A stretch of DNA of 64,000 nucleotides from Telmatobacter sp. DSM 110680 (GTDB taxonomy: Bacteria > Acidobacteriota > Terriglobia > Terriglobales > Acidobacteriaceae), in contig NZ_CP121196.1 of NCBI RefSeq assembly GCF_039994875.1, positions 992,001 through 1,056,000 on the forward strand, written 5' to 3'. The notes under the pieces were generated by a model, which worked only from the letters and a program-made list of their open reading frames with translations, was not told the origin of the DNA and made no database searches. Made by a program: the position numbers and the translations under genes. Below are positions 7,945 through 17,216 of this stretch, piece after piece (position 1 is the stretch's first letter; each line of letters begins with the position of its first letter).

Positions 7945-9974
7945 AGATCCGTCGACTTGCTCTCCTTCAGCGCTTTGGCTTTTGCGATAAAATCTGCCAA
8001 CGGAATCGAACCCTGGTCGCCTTTGCCGCGAGTGCGCACGCTAACTGTGCCTGCGCCCTCTTCCTTGTCGCCGAAGACGAGGATGTAAGGAACCTTCTGG
8101 TTGGCTAGGTCACGAATTTTTGAGTTCATCTTCTCGTTGCGAATATCTGTCTCGACCCGGAAGCCTGCGGCCTTCAGTTCCGCTTCGACTTTTGCCGCGT
8201 ACCCAGCGTGCCGCTCGCTGATGGGCACGAGGCCAATCTGCACCGGCGAAAGCCATAGCGGGAACGCTCCGGCGTAATGTTCGATCAGCACGCCAAAGAA
8301 TCTTTCAACGGAACCGAAGAGAGCGCGATGCACCATCACCGGCTGATGGCGCTCGCCGTCTTCGCCAACGTATTCGAGTTCGAAGCGCGCCGGAAGGGTG
8401 AAATCGAATTGCACCGTCGATAACTGCCAGAGCCGTCCCAGGACATCCACGAGCTTGATATCGATCTTCGGTCCGTAGAAGGCTGCTTCGCCGGGGATCG
8501 TCTTGAACGGAATTCCCTTCGCCTTCAGCACCCGGTCGAGCGAGCCAATGGCGAGATTCCAGTTCTCATCCGAGCCCGTGTAACTTTTGCGATCGTTTGG
8601 ATCCCAGGTGGAAAGCTCGACTCTAAATTCGTTAAAGCCAAACGTCTCGAGTACCGCCTTGGCAAAGTCGATGCACGCTTCAACTTCGCTTTCGATCTGG
8701 CTGGGCATGCAGAAGATGTGCGCATCGTCCTGCGTAAAGCCGCGCACGCGCAGAAGGCCGTGCATGGTGCCGGAGCGCTCGTAACGATAGACATTGCCTA
8801 GCTCTGCGTAGCGCTGCGGCAGGTCGCGATAGCTTTTCGGGGAATTTTTGTAGATCAGAATGTGGCCGGGGCAGTTCATCGGCTTGAGACGGTACTCCGC
8901 GTCATCAAGTTCCATCGGCGTGTACATGTTGCCGGAGTAGTAGCCTTCGTGGCCACTGACCTTCCACAGTTCGCGGCGCATCACATGCGGCGTGAAAACC
9001 ATCTGATAGCCACGGCGCAGGCACTCTTCGCGCATCCAGTCTTCCATCACCTTGCGGACGATGCCGCCCTTGGGATGCCAGAAGACGAGGCCGGGCCCTG
9101 CGAGTTCCTGAATGCTGAACAGGTCAAGCTGCTTGCCAAGGACGCGATGGTCGCGCTTGGCTGCTTCTTCAAGCCGCGCGAAATGCGCATCCATTTCCTT
9201 CTGGGAGAAGAATGCTGTGCCGTAGACACGCTGCAACTGGGGATTCTTCTCGTCGCCGAGCCAGTAGGCGCCGGCCAGTGTAGTCACCTTCACGGCTTTC
9301 ACTCGACCTGTTGAAGGCACATGGGGTCCGCGGCAGAAGTCCACGAACTTGCCGTTGCGGTAGAAACTTACTTGCGAACCGGGCTCAGTGAACTTGGTCA
9401 CGAAGTGGGTCTTCATGAAGTCGCCGTCTTTTTCAAATTCCGCCAGCGCCTGCTCACGCGGTTCATACTCGCGCACGAACTTCTCATCGCGCGCGACCAC
9501 CTCTGCCATCTTCTTTTCGATCGCTGCGAGGTCATCCGGCGTGAAAGGCTTATCCCGGTAGAAGTCATAGAAGAAGCCTGCATCGGTGGCGGGACCATGG
9601 CCCAGCTTCGTCTCCGGAAACAACTCAAGTACCGCCGTAGCCAGCACATGCGCAGCCGAGTGGCGGACGACTTTCAGCGCCTCGGGATCATTCTCCTTGA
9701 CCAGCTCGAGCTTTGTGTCGGCATTCAGCGGGGTGGAGAGGTCTACCAGCCGCGTGGTCGAAGCGTCCTCGGCGGTGTACATGGCAGCTTCTGAGTCGCC
9801 AGGCGCAGACGCGCTTGCCGCGGTCGAACTGGTCACGGGGGACAACCGGGCCACCACCGATGCGGCGGCCAGGCGCGGCGAAATCGAGTTGGCGATGTCA
9901 AAGGGCGTCGTGCCTGCGGGCACTTCGCGTATGCTTCCGTCGGGCAGATGTACGGCAATGTTTTGCGTGCTCAT
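7941..9974 (-). CDS. thrS: threonyl-tRNA synthetase
   Basis: Class II synthetase that charges tRNA-Thr and edits mischarged Ser-tRNA. Domain order: TGS (about 1-95), editing domain with HSAAHVLATAV and the C-terminal editing motif YWLGDEKN, catalytic core with motif 2 (YRYERSGTMHGLLRVRGFTQDDAHIF), zinc ligands in MNCPGH and HRALFGSVERF, and a C-terminal anticodon-binding domain (GFRVETDIRNEKMNSKIRDL). At 677 residues it is slightly longer than E. coli ThrS. The excess is an Ala/Ser/Thr-rich insertion of about 28 residues in the TGS domain (around residues 42-72, VTSSTAASASAPGDSE). A tiny ORF is coupled to its stop, and infC does not follow. Confidence 0.97.
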   Translation of the reverse strand: MSTQNIAVHLPDGSIREVPAGTTPFDIANSISPRLAAASVVARLSPVTSSTAASASAPGDSEAAMYTAEDASTTRLVDLSTPLNADTKLELVKENDPEALKVVRHSAAHVLATAVLELFPETKLGHGPATDAGFFYDFYRDKPFTPDDLAAIEKKMAEVVARDEKFVREYEPREQALAEFEKDGDFMKTHFVTKFTEPGSQVSFYRNGKFVDFCRGPHVPSTGRVKAVKVTTLAGAYWLGDEKNPQLQRVYGTAFFSQKEMDAHFARLEEAAKRDHRVLGKQLDLFSIQELAGPGLVFWHPKGGIVRKVMEDWMREECLRRGYQMVFTPHVMRRELWKVSGHEGYYSGNMYTPMELDDAEYRLKPMNCPGHILIYKNSPKSYRDLPQRYAELGNVYRYERSGTMHGLLRVRGFTQDDAHIFCMPSQIESEVEACIDFAKAVLETFGFNEFRVELSTWDPNDRKSYTGSDENWNLAIGSLDRVLKAKGIPFKTIPGEAAFYGPKIDIKLVDVLGRLWQLSTVQFDFTLPARFELEYVGEDGERHQPVMVHRALFGSVERFFGVLIEHYAGAFPLWLSPVQIGLVPISERHAGYAAKVEAELKAAGFRVETDIRNEKMNSKIRDLANQKVPYILVFGDKEEGAGTVSVRTRGKGDQGSIPLADFIAKAKALKESKSTDL

Positions 9975-10159
9975 GGTGTTTTTCAGGGTCCTGACTGATC
10001 GGGCCGCGCGTTAACCGCGGACCTGTGCTCTTCGTTAAGGATATAACGGGTCAAATGGAACCATCATCGAAGAGGTTGCGTAAAGCGGTAAAGTATCCAG
10101 CGGATAACTCGATCGTGCCCTGCCTCGCACGCGCCGAGATCACGTAAGGAAGGTCTCGC

Positions 10160-11497
10160 ATGTTCGATTTCTCTAAGAAGATTCTCGCTTTCGCCCTGAT
10201 CGCAGGTGCTGCGCTTTCAGCATCGGCGCAGCCTGCCATTCAGCCTACCGTGGATATCACCAAGGTTCCTGCCGCGGCCCAGGCGTCGCCGCAATTTGAT
10301 ACGGATGCGGCTACGGAAGCCTACATGGGTATGATGCCGCCGGCGGCCGTGGCACGTTCCAATGCTTATTTTGAAGGCGGCTACTGGCTCATTCTCTGGG
10401 ATTTCCTATACGGCGTTGCAGTCTCGCTTTTGCTGCTCAACCTTCTCTGGTCGGCTCGCATGCGCGACATGGCGGTGCGTGTCACGCGCTACCGGTGGCT
10501 GCAACCGTTGCCGTACGCCATTCTGTTTGTCCTTGCCGACACTGTTCTCGGTTTTCCGCTGGAGTACTACGAGAACTACGCACGCGAGCACAAGTATGGG
10601 CTGGCGACGCAGAGCTTCGGGCCGTGGATGGGCGACGAATTCAAGGAATTGTTGGTCTCGCTGGTCATCGCTTCCATCGCGATGTTGATCCTGTTTGCCA
10701 TCGTGCGCAGATTTCCGAACTCATGGTGGATCTGGGGCGCCGCCGCAACGATGTGCCTGATGACGATCCTGATCGCCATCGGGCCAGTGTTCCTTCAGCC
10801 CATTTTCAACTCGCCCAAGAAACTCGAAGATCCCAAGATTACAGCGCCGATTCTGCGCATGGCTCATGCCAATGGAATTCCCACCAACGATGTCTGGCAG
10901 ATTGATGCAAGCAGGCAGACTACGCGCATGAGTGCCAACGTGAGCGGATTCGGCAACACGATGCGCATCACACTGAATGACAACCTGATTCAGCGGGGCT
11001 CGCCGGAAGAGATCCAGGCCGTCATGGGTCATGAGATGGGCCACTACGTGATGAATCACATATCCAAGATCCTGATGTTTTTTCTGATCCTGATCGTGCT
11101 GTCGTTCGCGTATCTATTCTGGGGAATCAAGTGGGCGCTTAGCCGCTGGGGTGAGCGCTGGCAGATTAGTTCGGTGAGCGATCCGGCAGTTGTGCCCCTG
11201 GTCATGCTGATGGTTTCGATTCTGATGTTCGTGCTGACGCCGATTAACAATTCCTTCGTTCGCATGCAGGAGAAGGAAGCGGACATGTTTGGCTTGAACG
11301 CGTCGCGCCAGCCTGATGGGTTCGCACAGGCGGCGATCCATTTGGGCGAATACCGCAAAATGCGTCCCGGCCCTATCGAGGAATTCCTCTTTTATGACCA
11401 TCCGAGCGGCTACAACCGGATTCACTCCGCCATGGTGTGGAAGAGCCAGAATCTGGAGCTTTTCAAGCCATCGACGGAGCAAATTTCGAAGCCGTAG
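10160..11497 (+). CDS. M48 family (Ste24/CaaX-type) membrane metalloprotease
   Basis: A 445-residue integral-membrane zinc protease. A signal peptide (FSKKILAFALIAGAALSASAQ) precedes the M48 N-terminal transmembrane domain (about residues 75-240, several helices) and the peptidase domain with HEMGH at 291-295 and the third ligand in EKEAD at 371-375. Ste24-like proteases in bacteria act on membrane or secreted proteins; the substrate here is unknown because no prenylation pathway is implied. AAGGAAGG lies 8 nt before the ATG. It diverges from thrS and is followed 136 bp later by tspO, possibly as a separate unit. Confidence 0.9.
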   Translation: MFDFSKKILAFALIAGAALSASAQPAIQPTVDITKVPAAAQASPQFDTDAATEAYMGMMPPAAVARSNAYFEGGYWLILWDFLYGVAVSLLLLNLLWSARMRDMAVRVTRYRWLQPLPYAILFVLADTVLGFPLEYYENYAREHKYGLATQSFGPWMGDEFKELLVSLVIASIAMLILFAIVRRFPNSWWIWGAAATMCLMTILIAIGPVFLQPIFNSPKKLEDPKITAPILRMAHANGIPTNDVWQIDASRQTTRMSANVSGFGNTMRITLNDNLIQRGSPEEIQAVMGHEMGHYVMNHISKILMFFLILIVLSFAYLFWGIKWALSRWGERWQISSVSDPAVVPLVMLMVSILMFVLTPINNSFVRMQEKEADMFGLNASRQPDGFAQAAIHLGEYRKMRPGPIEEFLFYDHPSGYNRIHSAMVWKSQNLELFKPSTEQISKP

Positions 11498-11633
11498 GGC
11501 GGAGATCGATGCCACGAAATATTTGCGGGTTGGGATTTGGTGTGTGCAAATAATTCAGCCACTCTGATCCCGTGGTTCCCGGAGTTACATCCAACTCGGG
11601 TGAGCCAGTTGGCATGGCTTCGGAGGAGCAAGA

Positions 11634-12107
11634 ATGCACTGGCTTTCGTTGGTAGGCTTGATCGTGCTTTGTGAGGGCGTCGGCGGATTGGGAGGCATGT
11701 GGACCGGCCCCGAGATTCCGCGCTGGTATCGCACTCTGAATAAGCCCTCGTTCAATCCGCCAGGCTGGATTTTTGGGCCAGTGTGGACGACGCTGTATCT
11801 GCTGATGGCGATTGCAGCGTGGCTGGTATTCAATTCGACGGCATCGTCGGCGCGCACTATCGGGCTCGGTCTCTTTTTCGTGCAACTGGCACTAAACCTG
11901 GCGTGGAGCTGGATCTTCTTTCGCAAGCATGCGATTGGCTCGGCGGCCGTTGAAGTGGCCTTGCTGTGGTGCTCCATTGGCGCAACGACCGTGTTGTTCA
12001 GCCAGGTGTCTTCGGCCGCCGCGTGGCTGATGGCGCCTTACTGGGCTTGGGTCACGTTTGCTTCGATATTGAATGCTACGATCTGGCGGCTGAATCCCGC
12101 CGCCTGA
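11634..12107 (+). CDS. TspO/MBR family tryptophan-rich sensory protein
   Basis: A five-helix membrane protein of 157 residues that binds porphyrins and other hydrophobic ligands and takes part in stress or tetrapyrrole homeostasis in bacteria. The family signature (WYRTLNKPSFNPPGWIFGPVWTTLY) is at about residues 30-55, and the remaining helices carry the usual Trp residues (LNLAWSWIFFRK; LMAPYWAWVTFASILN). GGAGGAGC lies 6 nt before the ATG. No photosynthesis or haem genes are next to it, so its physiological role cannot be read from context. Confidence 0.93.
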   Translation: MHWLSLVGLIVLCEGVGGLGGMWTGPEIPRWYRTLNKPSFNPPGWIFGPVWTTLYLLMAIAAWLVFNSTASSARTIGLGLFFVQLALNLAWSWIFFRKHAIGSAAVEVALLWCSIGATTVLFSQVSSAAAWLMAPYWAWVTFASILNATIWRLNPAA

Positions 12108-12122
12108 AAAAGACCCGGGCAG

Positions 12123-12632
12123 TTATTCGAATTGGTTCAGGTCGGTATCAGGCGCTGGATGACCCAGCGCCCGGCACATCGCGACGATCTGGCCTTTGTG
12201 ATGAAAAGCGTGGGTCAGAAAATGATGCAGGACAAGCGCGGGAGTGCGGACGGCGTTATCTCCGTCGGGGAAATGAAGTTCTGTATTGGAGTTGAGTTGT
12301 TGATCCGTCACACTTGATAGATACGCCTTGGTCTGTTGACTGACTTGCTGCTGAAAGAGCCTGGCATCCGCGACGGCGGGAAACTCGGCAGGATTGCGAT
12401 CGACATAGCGAAGCCCCTGCAGCGTGTGAACCCAGAATCCTTCGCAGTTGAAGATATGGATCACCTGGTTCCGCAGCGTGGGGAAGCCAAAGTTGGGCAA
12501 TTCCTGCAGATAGCCGCTCGATGGAATTGTGGACAGATGATCGAGCAGGAGATTGAGGCTGGCGTGTGTCCAGCTATGCAACTTCTGAATGCCTTCCAGG
12601 GTGAACGCCGTTTTCGCCATGATGGGGTTCAT
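12123..12632 (-). CDS. DinB-family putative metal-dependent protein
   Basis: A four-helix-bundle protein of 169 residues with the three-histidine layout of the DinB/YfiT superfamily: a His in QVIHIFNCEGFW and a pair in HHFLTHAFHHKGQIVAMCRALGH. Members that have been studied are divalent-metal-dependent thiol transferases or hydrolases, but most, including this one, are of unknown reaction. ATG 12620 (MAKTAFTLEG) is an alternative start. It is convergent with tspO, with only 15 bp between the stops. Confidence 0.88.
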   Translation of the reverse strand: MNPIMAKTAFTLEGIQKLHSWTHASLNLLLDHLSTIPSSGYLQELPNFGFPTLRNQVIHIFNCEGFWVHTLQGLRYVDRNPAEFPAVADARLFQQQVSQQTKAYLSSVTDQQLNSNTELHFPDGDNAVRTPALVLHHFLTHAFHHKGQIVAMCRALGHPAPDTDLNQFE

Positions 12633-12957
12633 TTTATAAGGACCGTTCTGCAGTTGCCGCGAGGAGAGCTGGGCGTCGTCGCACTCTGCGGCTCAGAGCG
12701 CATGCTCCAAGCTAATTGAGCCCAGCACCCACGTCGGTTGTACGTCACCTGCCTCAAACTTGCCATCCCCACGCCTGCCGGACTAGGCTATGTGCATGCG
12801 TCGATGTCGCTAACGCCGACCTGGTGTCTGCTGCGATGCATCCGTGCGCCCTACTCGCGCACAATTTTTCCCGCCTGAACTTGCCGCGGCGCAAACACCA
12901 CTACCCTCACCCAAGAACACTGCCGACAGGGCACTTCCCCGTCGAAGGAGATTTTGT
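12633..12957. other. intergenic region between the DinB gene and cysK
   Basis: This 325-bp spacer separates a leftward and a rightward gene. A TTGCCA (about 12762) and TAGGCT (about 12786) pair spaced 18 nt is the best candidate for the cysK promoter, but it is weak. A longer in-frame extension of cysK upstream (from 12844) looks non-coding. No riboswitch such as a SAM or T-box element was recognised. Confidence 0.3.
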
Positions 12958-13932
12958 ATGGCGCGTATTGCTGCAGACATTACTGAACTGATCGGAAAGA
13001 CTCCCCTCGTGCGGCTGAACCGCGTTACCGCTGGACTGCCAGCCACCGTTGTCGCCAAGCTTGAAAGCCAGAATCCAGTCTCCAGCGTGAAGGACCGCAT
13101 TGGAAACGCGATGATTGAAGACGCCGAAAAGTCTGGCAAGATCACCCCCGGCAAAACTGTCCTTATCGAGCCAACGAGCGGCAACACCGGCATCGCACTT
13201 GCCTTTGTAGCGGCGGTGAAGGGTTACAAGCTTATCCTCACTATGCCCGAGACGATGAGCACGGAGCGTCGGGTGCTTCTGCGCGCTTTCGGAGCGGAGA
13301 TCGTTTTGACTCCGGGGCCCAACGGAATGAAGGGGGCGATTGCCAAGGCCAACGAGATTCTCCACAACACTCCGAATGGATACATCCTCGGGCAATTCGA
13401 TAATCCCGCCAACCCCGCAATCCACCTCAAGACAACGGGGCCGGAGATCTGGGAAGACACGGATGGGAAGGTCGACTTCCTTATCTCCGGCGTCGGCACC
13501 GGCGGCACGCTGACGGGAGTGGCCACTTATATCAAAGAGCGCAAGCCGGGGTTCAAGGCCATCGCGGTTGAACCGGCTGACAGCGCAGTCATCTCCGGAG
13601 GCAAGCCAGGTCCGCACAAGATTCAGGGACTCGGCGCAGGATTTATTCCCGGCAATCTGGACACCAAGCTGATAGACGAAACCATCCAGGTCACCAACGA
13701 AGAGTCAATCGCCATGGCGCGGCGGCTGCCGCTTGAGGAAGGTATTTTTGTCGGCATCAGTTCGGGTGCGGCCGTAGTTGCAGCGTTGAAGGTGGCCGCG
13801 CGGCCGGAGAATGCCGGCAAACTGATCGTGGTGATCCTGCCCAGCTTCGGCGAGCGTTACCTTTCCAGCGTCCTGTTTGATTCGCTGCGGCAGGAAGTGC
13901 TGGCGTTGCCAACGCAGGCAGTTACGCTGTAA
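12958..13932 (+). CDS. cysK: cysteine synthase A (O-acetylserine sulfhydrylase)
   Basis: PLP enzyme joining O-acetylserine and sulfide to give cysteine in the cytoplasm. The PLP lysine lies in SSVKDRIGN (Lys45), the substrate loop [14 protein letters not shown] follows, and the phosphate-binding [10 protein letters not shown] is intact. The 324-residue length is typical. The start is fixed by AAGGAG 7-8 nt before ATG 12958. The longer frame from 12844 would add 38 Pro/Arg-rich residues that the family lacks. cysE follows after 30 bp, so the two enzymes of the cysteine branch are co-transcribed and can form the cysteine synthase complex. Confidence 0.96.
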   Translation: MARIAADITELIGKTPLVRLNRVTAGLPATVVAKLESQNPVSSVKDRIGNAMIEDAEKSGKITPGKTVLIEPTSGNTGIALAFVAAVKGYKLILTMPETMSTERRVLLRAFGAEIVLTPGPNGMKGAIAKANEILHNTPNGYILGQFDNPANPAIHLKTTGPEIWEDTDGKVDFLISGVGTGGTLTGVATYIKERKPGFKAIAVEPADSAVISGGKPGPHKIQGLGAGFIPGNLDTKLIDETIQVTNEESIAMARRLPLEEGIFVGISSGAAVVAALKVAARPENAGKLIVVILPSFGERYLSSVLFDSLRQEVLALPTQAVTL

Positions 13933-13962
13933 ACGGAAGACGCAGCAGGAAAGGCACAGCTC

Positions 13963-14691
13963 ATGTTCGACCGCATTCGCGAAGATATTCGTTCAGTATT
14001 GGAGCGCGACCCCGCGGCGCGCTCCACGCTGGAGGTGATGCTTTGCTATCCGGGGCTGTGGGCTGTGTGGTTCCATCGCGTTTCTCACTGGATGTGGCGT
14101 ATGAAGTTGTATTTGCCGGCGCGGATACTTTCACAAATTGCTCGCTTCTTCACGGGAGTGGACATTCATCCAGGTGCGCTACTGGGTCGGCGTCTATTCA
14201 TTGACCACGCCACCGGCGTCGTCATTGGTGAGACGGCTATCGTGGGAAGCGGCGTCACCTTGTACCAGGGCGTCACTCTCGGGGGCACGGGCAAGGGCCA
14301 CGGCAAGCGGCATCCTACGCTTTGCGATGGAGTGTTTGTGGGCAACAATGCCAACGTGCTGGGTAATATCACGATTGGCCAGAATTCGCGGGTGGGTGCT
14401 GGATCTGTCGTTCTGTCCGATGTGCCGCCCAACTCCACCGTCGTTGGCGTTCCAGCACACATCGTCTACCGCAACGGCGAGCGCGTCCTCATCACCGATC
14501 CGCACGACGTGAAGGATCCGCTTTCAGACGCGCTGATCGCGTTGTCTGCTCGGGTTGAAGAACTGGAAGACAAGCTTGGCGCGCATGTCCGTCGCCTTGA
14601 ACCGTTTGCGGCGGAAGAGGCCGAGCGCAGCGCCTATCGCCGCGAATTGAATCAGCTTGCTGAGTACGTGTCGATGGGTGAGGGAATCTAA
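13963..14691 (+). CDS. cysE: serine O-acetyltransferase
   Basis: Transfers acetyl from acetyl-CoA to serine, giving O-acetylserine for CysK. The N-terminal helical domain ([21 protein letters not shown]) is followed by the left-handed beta-helix of hexapeptide repeats, with [31 protein letters not shown] and [20 protein letters not shown] long C-terminal coiled-coil extension (about residues 185-242) replaces the short inhibitory tail of E. coli CysE, so binding to CysK through a C-terminal Ile should be examined; the protein does end in Ile (MGEGI). Its stop overlaps the stop of the convergent GNAT gene by 4 bp. Confidence 0.94.
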   Translation: MFDRIREDIRSVLERDPAARSTLEVMLCYPGLWAVWFHRVSHWMWRMKLYLPARILSQIARFFTGVDIHPGALLGRRLFIDHATGVVIGETAIVGSGVTLYQGVTLGGTGKGHGKRHPTLCDGVFVGNNANVLGNITIGQNSRVGAGSVVLSDVPPNSTVVGVPAHIVYRNGERVLITDPHDVKDPLSDALIALSARVEELEDKLGAHVRRLEPFAAEEAERSAYRRELNQLAEYVSMGEGI

Positions 14692-15200
14692 GTTGACTCG
14701 GGCACGTGGAGCCTTGGCTTTTTCTGTAGCTTCTTCTCCACGAAGCTGCTCACCACGCGCACATCTTCCCAGATCATCCAGTGGTCGTTGAGTTGTAGTG
14801 CGCCATATTTTGCATAGAATTCGCGCGCGGCGGCATTCTCCGGGGCAACGTTTACGCAAATGCGGAGAGCTTGTTGCTGCACAAACCAGCTTGCCACTGC
14901 GGCCATCAGCATCCCCGCAATCCCGCGCTTGCGAAGCTTCTCGTCAACATTGATCCATTGCAGTTCACCATCACAGGCGTGGCGATGCGTCCGGTGACCG
15001 GCTACAAATCCAACGATCCTGCCGGCGTCCACGGCAACAAATGCCACCCGCTCGCGCAAGGCCAATTGAGGAGAATGTTCACCGCGAAGATATAGGCCGA
15101 TCCGTTCAACCCAGAAGGCCGCTGTCTCCCAAACCTGCGCGCGCAAGGTCGCCATCTCCGGGATATCCCGATCTTCTGCCAGCCGAATGAGAACCGACAT
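14688..15200 (-). CDS. GNAT family N-acetyltransferase
   Basis: A 170-residue acetyl-CoA-dependent acetyltransferase: N-terminal [20 protein letters not shown], beta-strand [10 protein letters not shown], the CoA-binding segment [17 protein letters not shown], and the C-terminal [18 protein letters not shown]. The substrate cannot be read from sequence. The start at 15200 ([10 protein letters not shown]) was chosen because it begins at the domain edge and has a purine-rich AAAGGG upstream; the 44-residue extension to 15332 would cover the PadR promoter. It is divergent from padR. Confidence 0.85.
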   Translation of the reverse strand: MSVLIRLAEDRDIPEMATLRAQVWETAAFWVERIGLYLRGEHSPQLALRERVAFVAVDAGRIVGFVAGHRTHRHACDGELQWINVDEKLRKRGIAGMLMAAVASWFVQQQALRICVNVAPENAAAREFYAKYGALQLNDHWMIWEDVRVVSSFVEKKLQKKPRLHVPEST

Positions 15201-15257
15201 TCGTGCACCCTTTCTGCGACCACAATACCGATGAAAGCCAAGCCGTAAAAATTTTGA

Positions 15258-15306
15258 TTGACAATTTATGCTATCCATTGCAATATACATTGCTATACGA
15301 GGTATA
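15258..15306 (+). promoter_or_regulatory. promoter and possible PadR operator
   Basis: TTGACA at 15258-15263 is followed at 17-18 nt by a weak AATATA/CAATAT box. A TATAC-GAG-GTATA inverted repeat (15294-15306) touches the start codon. PadR regulators usually bind AT-rich dyads at their own promoter, so autoregulation is likely, but the site is only inferred. Confidence 0.4.
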
Positions 15307-15734
15307 TGGCAATGATGAAGTTGAGGGCGCAACCCGTGGAAGGCGAGTCGCCGGACCGGTGGGAGGCGCAGCTCCGCAAAGGCGCACTGGAGATGGCTGC
15401 GCTGGCCAGCCTATGGCAGGGTCGCCTGTATGGTCTTGAAATCATTCGGTTTCTAGAGAACCATTCGCGGCTGGTACTGGCGGAGGGGACTATCTATCCC
15501 ATTCTCAACAGGCTGAAAGCTGAGGGAATGCTGACTTCAGATTGGGTTGAAGCCGAGGCTGGCCACCCTCGCAAGTACTACGCCCTGACGGACGCTGGAC
15601 GTCAACGGCTGCGGCAGATGGCCGAAGCCTGGGCCAATTTCGCGGGCGGGCTCAGCCAGCTTTTGGTGCCAGTCCTCAATGGGCAAATTCAGTCGAACAC
15701 CCGAGATCCAGAGCAGAAGGAGTTATCGCGATGA
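15306..15734 (+). CDS. PadR-family transcriptional regulator
   Basis: A winged-helix repressor of 142 residues. The PadR domain runs from about residue 20 to 105: ALEMAALASLWQGRLYGLEIIRFL, the recognition helix LVLAEGTIYPILNRLKAEGML, and the wing EAGHPRKYYALTDAGRQRL. The ligand is unknown. Its ATGA overlap with the following HAAS-domain gene is the usual PadR arrangement, in which the membrane protein is thought to signal to, or be controlled by, the regulator. GAGG lies immediately before ATG 15306; ATG 15312 and 15315 are alternatives. Confidence 0.9.
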   Translation: MAMMKLRAQPVEGESPDRWEAQLRKGALEMAALASLWQGRLYGLEIIRFLENHSRLVLAEGTIYPILNRLKAEGMLTSDWVEAEAGHPRKYYALTDAGRQRLRQMAEAWANFAGGLSQLLVPVLNGQIQSNTRDPEQKELSR

Positions 15735-16339
15735 TGACCGAGACCGTGCATACAGACACCGTGCAGATCGACACTTACCTGGCTTCACTGCGCACCCATC
15801 TGGGCCCGATGACGCTGAGCGAGCGCGACGAGATCGTTCGTGAGATCAGTGCGCACATTCGCGACTCGGCGGAAGAGAGCGGCGTGGATGTGGAGACCAT
15901 CCTTGCGAGGCTCGGATCCGCCGAGGAGTTGGCCTCCCAATACAGCGATGGCTTGTTGATTCGCCAGGCCAGCCGCAGCATCTCGCCTCTCAAACTGATG
16001 CGGGGCGCCTTGAGACTGGCCACCAAGGGCGTCTCCGGAGTGATTGTGTTTTTTGTCGGGGTTATCGGTTACGCCATTGGAGGCGGCATGGCGCTCTCCG
16101 GAATGCTCAAACCCATCCTGCCCCACAATACCGGCATGTGGGTTCAGAACGGACACCTGGTCGCGTATGGCACGCAATTTCCCGCGATCGGCCCACCGGC
16201 GCATGAAGTTCTGGGGATGTGGTACATCCCGTTGATGCTTACGGCGGGCAGTCTCACCCTGTTGGCGACTACGTTTGTGATCCGAACGTCGTTGCGGGTT
16301 TCTCAGCGATGGCAGGCGAGGCTGTCGCGGGGCGCGTGA
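15731..16339 (+). CDS. HAAS/DUF1700-like membrane protein
   Basis: A 202-residue protein with an N-terminal HAAS-type helical domain (IDTYLASLRTHLGPMTLSERDEIVREISAHIRD and ETILARLGSAEELASQYSDG) and two hydrophobic segments (about 103-125, VIVFFVGVIGYAIGGGMAL; about 165-187, WYIPLMLTAGSLTLLATTFV). HAAS domains accompany PadR regulators and link them to envelope or efflux functions. Translation is coupled to padR by ATGA. A bidirectional terminator hairpin lies 130 bp downstream. Confidence 0.85.
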   Translation: MMTETVHTDTVQIDTYLASLRTHLGPMTLSERDEIVREISAHIRDSAEESGVDVETILARLGSAEELASQYSDGLLIRQASRSISPLKLMRGALRLATKGVSGVIVFFVGVIGYAIGGGMALSGMLKPILPHNTGMWVQNGHLVAYGTQFPAIGPPAHEVLGMWYIPLMLTAGSLTLLATTFVIRTSLRVSQRWQARLSRGA

Positions 16340-16468
16340 GGATTTAGTGCTGACCGGAGCCATCAAAAACTGGACGTCACCGTATTGGGCCCACTGATTT
16401 GCCTATTTCGGAGGTTCCGGCTCTGCGGTACGAATGATCCCGCTCTCCCACATCCCATCCTCTGCTCG
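16340..16468. other. 3' region between the HAAS gene and the DUF4199 gene
   Basis: The stretch between the two convergent genes holds no recognisable coding sequence or motif up to the terminator hairpin at 16469-16498. Confidence 0.3.
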
Positions 16469-16498
16469 AAAGGTCGGGGCTTAATCGCCCCGGTCTTT
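16469..16498 (+). terminator. bidirectional intrinsic terminator
   Basis: A 12-bp stem (AAAGGTCGGGGC with two G-U pairs to the right arm, loop TTAATC) ends in CTTTT on the plus strand and starts 4 nt after the stop of the leftward DUF4199 gene. It can serve both converging genes, more strongly the rightward PadR-HAAS unit because of its T-run. Confidence 0.7.
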
Positions 16499-16502
16499 TG
16501 AT

Positions 16503-17054
16503 TTACGGGTTCGCCACTGCGGTCGCGGCGGAGGGTTCGACAGGGGATTTGCGGCGGAGGACGGCTGCGGAGATCAGCGTGATGATGAGTCCGACGGGGA
16601 GGGGCTCCATGAAGGTATACGCCATGTTGACGAAGGGGTTCTGGTAGAGCTGCTGTGAGTGTTGTATCTCCGCGACCTTCGCGGCGGTGGTGGCGGGGTC
16701 GAGTCCGGAGGACTGGACCTTGTGAATCTGCGCGGCGAAGTAGCTGTCCATGAAGTGGGGCATGAAGTTGAAGTAGAGGATCTCCCACGTGGCGACGTAG
16801 CAGACGGTGGTGATGAGAGCGATCAGGATGCCGCAGGAGAATGCGCGGCCGAAGGAGATCTGGCCGCCGAGGTTGTTGTCGCGGTAGCTGCGGATGCCGA
16901 AGTAGATCAGCAGGAACGACGCCACCATGATGGTGTAGCCGAGGATCATGCTGTGGCCGGAACCGATCTTGTCGGCGAGTAGAAGTGAGCTGTCCATCAG
17001 GACAGAGATCATGACGCCGGCGATGAGACCAAAGGTGAGGACGGTTTTCTTCAT
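16503..17054 (-). CDS. DUF4199-family membrane protein
   Basis: A 183-residue protein with four predicted helices (about 4-22, 38-56, 72-92, 145-168) and the Lys/Arg-flanked topology of DUF4199 proteins. A periplasmic stretch between helices 3 and 4 carries FMPHFMDSYFAAQIHK. The family is common in Bacteroidetes and Acidobacteria, and its function is unknown. AGGAG lies 7-8 nt before its ATG. It follows the membrane-tethered LuxR-type gene on the same strand with a 162-bp gap, and both proteins start with the same kind of MxxxVLxFGLxxG helix, suggesting duplication of an N-terminal membrane module. Confidence 0.8.
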   Translation of the reverse strand: MKKTVLTFGLIAGVMISVLMDSSLLLADKIGSGHSMILGYTIMVASFLLIYFGIRSYRDNNLGGQISFGRAFSCGILIALITTVCYVATWEILYFNFMPHFMDSYFAAQIHKVQSSGLDPATTAAKVAEIQHSQQLYQNPFVNMAYTFMEPLPVGLIITLISAAVLRRKSPVEPSAATAVANP

Positions 17055-17216
17055 GGGAGGCTCCTGTTGCGAGTGAGGATGGAGTCACGATGCAGCGTGG
17101 CGGGGCCGGATGTCGTCATTCTTTTTAATGATTTTCAAGGAATCGAGTGGAAATCGTGCTTTCGGGTGAAGCATTTTCGCCTGATCGACAAAACCTGTGT
17201 CAGAAGGCGTCTGGTT

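Noticed and set aside
16363..17088. 241-codon minus-strand frame over the DUF4199 gene
   Set aside because: Arg/His-rich out-of-frame reading of a clear membrane-protein gene.
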